From Hymenobacter translucens (GTDB taxonomy: Bacteria; Bacteroidota; Bacteroidia; Cytophagales; Hymenobacteraceae): DNA of 64,000 bases. Position 1 is the first letter of the stretch, and every line of letters starts with the position of its first letter. The notes beneath the pieces were generated by a model. That model did not search any database. It was given only the letters and a program-made list of their open reading frames with translations, and was not told the DNA's origin. Positions 58,987-64,000 of this stretch are shown here, piece after piece. The translations under genes and the position numbers were made by a program. The stretch lies in contig NZ_JAJERB010000002.1 in assembly GCF_020685205.1 (NCBI RefSeq), positions 739,430-803,429 on the forward strand. The letters run 5' to 3'.

Positions 58987-59499
58987 ATGGAAGATCTTAT
59001 CAACCGCGTTGCGCAAAGTGCGCTTACTACCTTCAACCTGGAAGAACTGATTCATCCTGGTGAGCGGGTAGTCTACGATATCAAGGACAACCTCTTCCAC
59101 GGCCTGATTCTGCGGGAAAAGGACTTTCGGGAGTTTATCAAAACCCACGACTGGAGCCAGTTTGATGGAAAGAACGTGGCCATTATCTGCTCCGCCGATG
59201 CCATTGTGCCGACCTGGGCCTATATGCTGCTGGCTACCAAGCTGCAGAACCACGCCCACCGCTACGTATTCGGCAACCTCGAAGCCCTGGAGCAGGAGCT
59301 GTTCCACGAAGCCATTGCCCAGATAAATCCGGAAGACTACCGCGACGCCAAAGTGGTGGTAAAAGGCTGCGGCTCGGTTCCGGTACCTACCTACGCCTAC
59401 GTCGCCATCATGCAAAAGCTGCTGCCGGTCGTATCAAGCGTAATGTACGGGGAGCCTTGCAGCACGGTACCCCTCTACAAGCGCCCGAAAGCCCAGTAA
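58987..59499 (+). CDS. DUF2480 family protein
   Basis: A 170-residue soluble protein, a family found almost only in Bacteroidota and of unknown function. The sequence MEDLINRVAQSALTTFNLEE, the segment VYDIKDNLFHGLILREKDFR (about 29-48), NVAIICSADAIVPTWAYMLL (about 62-81) and the C-terminal VVKGCGSVPVPTYAYV are typical. Conserved cysteines (CSAD, GCGS, EPCS) are notable. Probably cotranscribed with tsaB; the terminator lies after this gene. Confidence 0.9.
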   Translation: MEDLINRVAQSALTTFNLEELIHPGERVVYDIKDNLFHGLILREKDFREFIKTHDWSQFDGKNVAIICSADAIVPTWAYMLLATKLQNHAHRYVFGNLEALEQELFHEAIAQINPEDYRDAKVVVKGCGSVPVPTYAYVAIMQKLLPVVSSVMYGEPCSTVPLYKRPKAQ

Positions 59500-59517
59500 G
59501 CCGATAATTCCTGCGTG

Positions 59518-59578
59518 GGAAAAGTCAGTGCGCCGGTTTCCTGCCCCTCGGGTAGAAAGCCGGCGCACTGACTTTTCC
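59518..59578 (+). terminator. Long terminator hairpin after DUF2480
   Basis: Perfect 19-bp stem (59518-59536 with 59560-59578) with a smaller C/G-rich hairpin in the 23-nt loop. Confidence 0.75.
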
Positions 59579-59637
59579 GGCTTCCGATCGAGCTACATGC
59601 AAAAGGTCCGCATCTTTAGGCGCGCAAACGCCTTTCT

Positions 59638-60963
59638 ATGTCCCAGTCATCTGCTCCCGTCTATAAAATCGGCTTGTACACGGGAGCGGCCATCGTCATT
59701 GCCAACATGGTGGGCACGGGCGTATTTACCAGCCTGGGCTTTCAGGTACTGACCATCAAAAGTGGGTTTGCCCTGCTTATGCTCTGGGTAGTGGGCGGAC
59801 TTATTGCCCTGTGTGGAGCGCTTTGCTACGGTGAGCTGGCCGCGGCCATGCCCCGCTCCGGCGGGGAGTACCACTATCTGTCCCGGATTTACCATCCCGC
59901 CGTAGGCTTTCTGTCGGGTTGGGTTTCGGCTACGGTTGGTTTTGCGGCCCCCACGGCCCTGGCCGCAATGGCCCTCGGACGCTACGCCAATAGCGTGCTG
60001 CCGCAGCTGAATCCCCAGTTGCTTTCGGTGGGCGTGGTAGTGGCGCTTACGCTGGTGCACGCCTCAAGTCAGCGCGCCGGCAGCCGCCTGCAGGTAGCCT
60101 TTACGGCGGTCAAGGTAGTCGTGCTGGTCGTATTCATCGGCGCCGGATTCCTGATGTCTGCGCCCCAGCCGGTTTCCTTTGCTTCCCAGGCCCCGGCCTG
60201 GTTGGAGGTGCTGAGCCCGGCATTTGCGGTTTCGCTCGTGTATGTGTCCTACGCCTATTCGGGCTGGAACGCGGCGGTGTACATGACCGGGGAAGTGGAC
60301 GCGCCCCAGCGCAACCTGCCCCGCATTCTGCTTATCGGCACGGTGGTCGTACTCGTATTATATGTCGGCCTCAACTTTATCTTTCTATACTCGACGCCCG
60401 TCGCCCGGCTGGCCGGTCAGCTGGAGGTGGGCTACGTGGCGGCTACCAGCATCTTTGGCCCTGCCATTGGCCGGTTGATGGGGGGCGTTATAGCCGTGCT
60501 GCTGGTTTCGACCGTCAGCGCCATGATTTTTGCCGGCCCCCGCATCGTGCAGGTGATGGGGGAGGACCTGCCGGGGCTGCGGGCCCTCGCGCATCGTAGC
60601 GCCCGGGGCATCCCGGTCCGGGCCATGGTGCTGCAGACCGCCCTTTCCCTGGCTTTTATCCTGACGGCAACCTTCGACCAGGTGCTGCTCTACGCTGGCT
60701 TCGTGCTCAGTCTTTTTACTTTTCTGACGGTGCTCGGACTGTTTATTCTGCGCTGGCGGCAGCCGGAGCTGGACCGACCCTACCGGGCCTGGGGCTATCC
60801 GCTCACGCCCCTGCTCTTTCTGCTGCTCAATGGCTGGACGCTCGTGTTTATTCTGCGCGACAAGCCGGTTGAGTCCCTGGCCGGGCTGGGAACGGTGCTG
60901 GTAGGGCTGGCTGTGTACTACCTGAGCCGGGGTCCGGTTGCTGGCCAACAGCCGAACGCATAG
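59638..60963 (+). CDS. APC family amino acid permease
   Basis: An inner-membrane transporter of 441 residues with about 12 hydrophobic helices. TM1 contains the unwound Gly-rich motif IVIANMVGTGVFTSLGF (about 17-33), and GELAAAMPRSGGEYHYLSRI (about 64-83) is the standard APC loop; later YSGWNAAVYMTGEVDAPQRN (about 204-223) is also typical. It would take up or exchange amino acids, driven by an ion gradient. The substrate is unknown, and no catabolic genes are adjacent. Confidence 0.9.
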   Translation: MSQSSAPVYKIGLYTGAAIVIANMVGTGVFTSLGFQVLTIKSGFALLMLWVVGGLIALCGALCYGELAAAMPRSGGEYHYLSRIYHPAVGFLSGWVSATVGFAAPTALAAMALGRYANSVLPQLNPQLLSVGVVVALTLVHASSQRAGSRLQVAFTAVKVVVLVVFIGAGFLMSAPQPVSFASQAPAWLEVLSPAFAVSLVYVSYAYSGWNAAVYMTGEVDAPQRNLPRILLIGTVVVLVLYVGLNFIFLYSTPVARLAGQLEVGYVAATSIFGPAIGRLMGGVIAVLLVSTVSAMIFAGPRIVQVMGEDLPGLRALAHRSARGIPVRAMVLQTALSLAFILTATFDQVLLYAGFVLSLFTFLTVLGLFILRWRQPELDRPYRAWGYPLTPLLFLLLNGWTLVFILRDKPVESLAGLGTVLVGLAVYYLSRGPVAGQQPNA

Positions 60964-61030
60964 GGGAAAGGCAGTATATTTCGGCCCCTTGAAGCAAGCC
61001 GCCCGGCTTGGCCTTGTTCTTCCTTATTCT

Positions 61031-62248
61031 ATGCACTTTTCTATCCGCTGGCTGCTCGTGCCGGCTTTAGTGGCTTCGTTTACATCCTGCTCCGAGCAGC
61101 AATCAGCTCAGGAAAACCACCAGCCTGCTACTGTTGCTGCCCTGCCCGACACTACCCGAGCTGCAGCCCCTGTACCCACCCCACCGGCTGCCCCGGATAC
61201 AGCCTACGTGCACGACGTAGCCGCATTTCTGGCCGGAATGAAGCCCAGCCGCCAGAGTGAGTTGCAGGAAATAGCCCGGCAGCCCGGTTGGATGGCGTTT
61301 GCCGCCGATGCCGATAAGAGCTGGGCGCAGTACCACCGCACCCGCACCGACCGGATCCAGGAGTGGGCCACCCAGGAGCTGGATTCCGTGCGCCAGGCCA
61401 GCCCAACGGTATTTTACCCGTTCAGCGGACCTGATTTCCTGAATGCGGTAACCATGTTTCCGACCAGCCAGACGTATGTGCTGGTAGGGCTGGAGCCGGT
61501 CGGCACGGTACCAAGCCGCCAGGTTCTCGGGAATCCCCGGCTTTTCTCGGCGGTAAAAGCGTCGATCTGGTCAGTGCTCGAGTTCAGCTTTTTCCGGACC
61601 AACGACATGGCCAAAGACCTGAAGTCGGTGGAGCTGGATGGTGCTCTGCCTTTGATGATGCTCTTCGCGGCTCGTACCGGTAACCAGGTAACCGAGGTGA
61701 AGTATGTGCACCTCGATGCCCAGGGCCAGCTGCAGCCAGCTGATACGGCCAGCCATCAACCCAATCCCAAGCTTATTCCCGGCGTTGAAATGACATTTCG
61801 CGCTCCGGATGGTCAGGAAAAAAAGGCCTACTACTTTTCGGCCGACCTGAGCGACTGGAAGCTGGGCGTTACGAAGGAGGCCATCCTCACCTATGTGAAA
61901 AGCCTGGGCCCGCTGCTGACTTATGTCAAGTCGGCCACCTACCTGATGCACAAACCCTACTTCTCGAAGGTGCGCAACCTGATTCTGGAGCGCAGCCAGT
62001 ACATCCTGCAGGACGACTCCGGCATTGCCATGAAGTATTTCCGCCCCACCGACTGGCAGCTGATTTACTACGGCAACTACCGCCGGCCCATCAACCTGTT
62101 CGCCAAGCACTACCAGCCCGAACTGACCAAGATCTACTCCGATACCGTGCACCGCCCGCGCCCCCTGCCGTTTGGAACCGGCTACAACTGGCGGCAAAAC
62201 GATTCCAACCTGCTGCTGGCCCGCCGTCGGAATGCGCCGTCAAGCTAG
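61031..62248 (+). CDS. Lipoprotein of unknown function
   Basis: 405 residues from the ATG at 61031: a lipoprotein signal peptide with lipobox FTSC (Cys20), a Pro/Ala/Thr-rich linker (about 30-55), then a single globular domain. Segments such as FYPFSGPDFLNAVTMFP (about 130), YVLVGLEPVG and GVEMTFRAPDGQEKKAYYFS (about 255) recur, as I recall, in Bacteroidota lipoproteins of similar size that have no assigned function. No catalytic motif is recognisable. It lies between the APC permease and the serine hydrolase, all in one direction. Confidence 0.78.
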   Translation: MHFSIRWLLVPALVASFTSCSEQQSAQENHQPATVAALPDTTRAAAPVPTPPAAPDTAYVHDVAAFLAGMKPSRQSELQEIARQPGWMAFAADADKSWAQYHRTRTDRIQEWATQELDSVRQASPTVFYPFSGPDFLNAVTMFPTSQTYVLVGLEPVGTVPSRQVLGNPRLFSAVKASIWSVLEFSFFRTNDMAKDLKSVELDGALPLMMLFAARTGNQVTEVKYVHLDAQGQLQPADTASHQPNPKLIPGVEMTFRAPDGQEKKAYYFSADLSDWKLGVTKEAILTYVKSLGPLLTYVKSATYLMHKPYFSKVRNLILERSQYILQDDSGIAMKYFRPTDWQLIYYGNYRRPINLFAKHYQPELTKIYSDTVHRPRPLPFGTGYNWRQNDSNLLLARRRNAPSS

Positions 62249-62338
62249 CAGTATATAATAGGAGAGTCTGTGGGGGCCGGGATGTGGACATTCCAGCCCC
62301 CGCTGCGTTTACTGACTCTGGCTTTCTTTCCCTGCATT

Positions 62339-63643
62339 ATGGCTTCTGTTCGGTTGTTGGGCTTTTACCCGCTGGTAGTGCTGTTGTACGAGCTGCTGGC
62401 TGCCGGATTTTTTGTCTCGTCACCCGTTGCTGCCCAGGCGCCAGCGCCGAATCCCACCCCAACGGATAGCCCGCTGCTCGATAGTCTGCTGCATACAGAT
62501 GCGCAACTGACGGCTGTAGCGCGTCGGGCCGCTTCTTACGAGCTGCAGATTATCTATACCCAGATCAACCGGGATGCCCGAAACCAGCCTGCTTTCGTGC
62601 GCCACACCTATCGACTGGATGCCCGGCAGTATTTCAACCCGGCTAGCCTGGTAAAGCTGCCGGTCGTGGCGCTGTCGCTCGAAAAACTCAACCAGCTCCG
62701 CCAGCCGGGCCTTTCGCTGAATTCCCCTATGGCTACCGGCGTTGCTTTCCGCTGTCAGACCCCCGCGCCTCACCGGCCGGGTGCCGACGCCGAACGGGTG
62801 AACAACGTGGGGAACTATGCTCGCCGGATGCTGCTGGTTAGTGACAACACGGCCTATAACCGCCTGTATGAGTTTCTGGGGCAGCGCCCCCTGAACGAGC
62901 GGCTGTGGGCCCTGGGCTACCCGGCCGCACGGATCGTCCGCCGCTTTGCTCCCTGCGACACCGCAGCCAACCGCCACACCAACCCCATCAGCTTCTATAA
63001 TAAGGACGGTGAAAAAGTGTATCAGCAGCCTGCGGCTGTTAACACCCGCTCCCTGGGCTATCCACTGGGGAGCATTCGAAAGGGGAGGGGTTATCAGTCT
63101 GGGGGACGTATTGTGGCGGAGCCCTACGATTTCACGACGGCGAATTACCTGCCTCTGGCTGACATCACCGGTATGCTACAGGCCGTGCTTTTCCCCGAAA
63201 CAGTTGAGGCCAGCCGCCGCTTCAGCCTGACTTCCGCCGATTATGCGTTTCTACGCTACTACCTGCAGGCCACGCCCCATGGTTCCGGGTACCGGCCGTA
63301 TGCCGCTGCGGGCTATTTTGATGCTTACAAGAAGTACCTGTACTATGGTCGCCGCCCCGAGGCCAAGGCTCAACCCGGCCTGCGTGTCTATAATATAGTA
63401 GGGATGTCCCACGGCTATCTGGCTGATGTAGCCTACTTCGCCGATTCCGTCCGGCAGACCGAGTTTATGCTGAGTGCGGTGCTGTACGTTAATAAGGATG
63501 GTATCATCAACGACGGCAGGTATGAATATGCATCAGTCGGGCTGCCTTTTTTGGCCAGGCTCGGACAAGTGGTCGGTGAGTATGAGAACCGTCGTAAACG
63601 CGTGTTTAAGCCCGATTTTGGAGCTCTGTTTACCTTCCCGTGA
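62339..63643 (+). CDS. Class-A-beta-lactamase-like serine hydrolase
   Basis: 434 residues from the ATG at 62339, with an exported N-terminus (hydrophobic segment to about 37, ending SPVAAQ). The catalytic serine and lysine are in NPASLVKLPVVALS (Ser-x-x-Lys) and the second motif is the SDN triad in LVSDNTAYNRLY (about 167). It therefore has the beta-lactamase/penicillin-binding fold, but it is longer than true class A lactamases and lacks a clear omega-loop ExxLN, so it is more likely a peptidoglycan- or peptide-acting hydrolase than an antibiotic resistance enzyme. Confidence 0.82.
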   Translation: MASVRLLGFYPLVVLLYELLAAGFFVSSPVAAQAPAPNPTPTDSPLLDSLLHTDAQLTAVARRAASYELQIIYTQINRDARNQPAFVRHTYRLDARQYFNPASLVKLPVVALSLEKLNQLRQPGLSLNSPMATGVAFRCQTPAPHRPGADAERVNNVGNYARRMLLVSDNTAYNRLYEFLGQRPLNERLWALGYPAARIVRRFAPCDTAANRHTNPISFYNKDGEKVYQQPAAVNTRSLGYPLGSIRKGRGYQSGGRIVAEPYDFTTANYLPLADITGMLQAVLFPETVEASRRFSLTSADYAFLRYYLQATPHGSGYRPYAAAGYFDAYKKYLYYGRRPEAKAQPGLRVYNIVGMSHGYLADVAYFADSVRQTEFMLSAVLYVNKDGIINDGRYEYASVGLPFLARLGQVVGEYENRRKRVFKPDFGALFTFP

Positions 63644-64000
63644 GCTGTTCGCAGAAAACCATTGAAATTTTTTAGATGCCCGTGAACTATCCGGGGCCGT
63701 CAAATGGTTGTATCACAGTGCGCTGAAGGGGCGGCTACGATAGAGGGGCATGAAAGGTTGAAAATATTTTTGTGCAGCCCTTGCAATCGTCAGATTCAAC
63801 CCCCACTTTTGCACTCCCAATCCGAAACGCGGTGCGGAAAAAAAGACATCAACGTCTTTGAACTTCTTTCCCGGGATGGTTTGTTAAGCCCACTGTCAAC
63901 GAAGCGCAATCTTCAAAAAGTTGAAAAAAGACTTGACAAACTCGACAATGGTTTCGTACCTTTGTCCTCCCGAAACGAAAGCCGCTTCCGGTAGCAAACG
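63644..64000 (+). promoter_or_regulatory. 357-nt leader with stacked promoters running off the right edge
   Basis: Three promoter-like elements in series: TATTTTTG at 63765-63772; TTG (63781-63783), 20 nt, CACTTTTG (63804-63811); and TTGACA (63933-63938), then TACCTTTG (63957-63964). The last two are each followed by a related CTCCC/CGAAACG phrase. Only strongly expressed genes usually have this, and the sequence looks like a Bacteroidota rRNA-operon leader, but no rRNA is inside the window. A short open frame here has no protein-like features. Confidence 0.55.

Noticed and set aside
62339..63643. Calling the serine hydrolase an antibiotic-resistance beta-lactamase
   Set aside because: It has the Ser-x-x-Lys and SDN motifs, but length is unusual and the omega-loop Glu motif is not evident, so resistance is not supported.
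63704..63994. 96-codon open frame at the right edge
   Set aside because: It overlaps three promoter elements and has no recognisable features; the region is better explained as a leader.

Overview
The window is a gene-dense, high-GC stretch of a Bacteroidota chromosome, most likely Hymenobacter or a close relative in Hymenobacteraceae. The evidence is the gliding-motility lipoproteins GldB and GldD, Bacteroidota-type promoters (TTG, about 19-20 nt, TAnnTTTG), the near absence of Shine-Dalgarno sequences, frequent GTG/TTG starts, and families typical of this group (DUF6799, DUF5686 with a carboxypeptidase-like regulatory domain, PorT-like barrels, DUF2480). I see no insertion sequence, prophage, integrase or CRISPR array. 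It reads as ordinary core chromosome with lineage-specific envelope genes.

Layout. 1-3.4 kb: recG (cut by the window edge), gldD, ssb and mutY, all on the minus strand. 3.4-6.8 kb: HU protein, a membrane-anchored TPR protein, a 29-residue AURKAIP1/COX24-like protein and RNase G. 6.8-18.4 kb: a small beta-barrel, gldB, a glycosyltransferase, nth, an ECF-type sigma factor overlapping a small anti-sigma-like gene, a DUF6799 protein, an MFS exporter, a DUF5686 outer-membrane protein and an alpha/beta hydrolase that has lost its nucleophile serine. 18.6-34.2 kb: uvrA, small secreted and unknown proteins, tpiA, prmA followed closely by a giant 1800-residue secreted protein, plsY, a DUF1963 protein and an M20 dipeptidase. 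34.2-46.4 kb: three tandem PorT-like barrels, a PagL-like lipid A deacylase, pyrD, yifB, a two-gene unit of a membrane protein and gmhA, an MsbA-type ABC exporter, and a RemB/Wzi-like outer-membrane barrel. 46.5-57.2 kb: a FemAB/GNAT-like gene overlapping upp, a membrane protein, a DEAD-box helicase, a frameshifted membrane-protein gene, tRNA-His, a PfkB kinase, a disordered Asn/Gln-rich protein, an M61 peptidase, then rpmH, rnpA and a CtpA-type S41 protease. 57.2-64 kb: a GAF protein, tsaB, a DUF2480 protein, an APC permease, a lipoprotein and a class-A-like serine hydrolase. The last 250 nt carry stacked promoter elements pointing off the right edge, most simply the leader of an rRNA operon.

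The main themes are the cell envelope (lipid A/heptose and phospholipid synthesis, export, outer-membrane barrels, gliding lipoproteins), DNA repair (recG, ssb, mutY, nth, uvrA) and translation/RNA processing (rpmH, rnpA, prmA, tsaB, RNase G, tRNA-His). The most unusual feature is non-coding: at least five gene ends carry imperfect inverted repeats whose arms are built from short degenerate words (for example TTAGCT, AAGCTTGC, TTTGGTT, TTAATT), sometimes enclosing a normal terminator. Other points worth checking are the Ser-to-Gly change in the hydrolase, the frameshift at about 50.74 kb, promoters lying 4-8 nt from start codons (predicted leaderless mRNAs), and a terminator-like hairpin ending just before the TPR gene's start codon.
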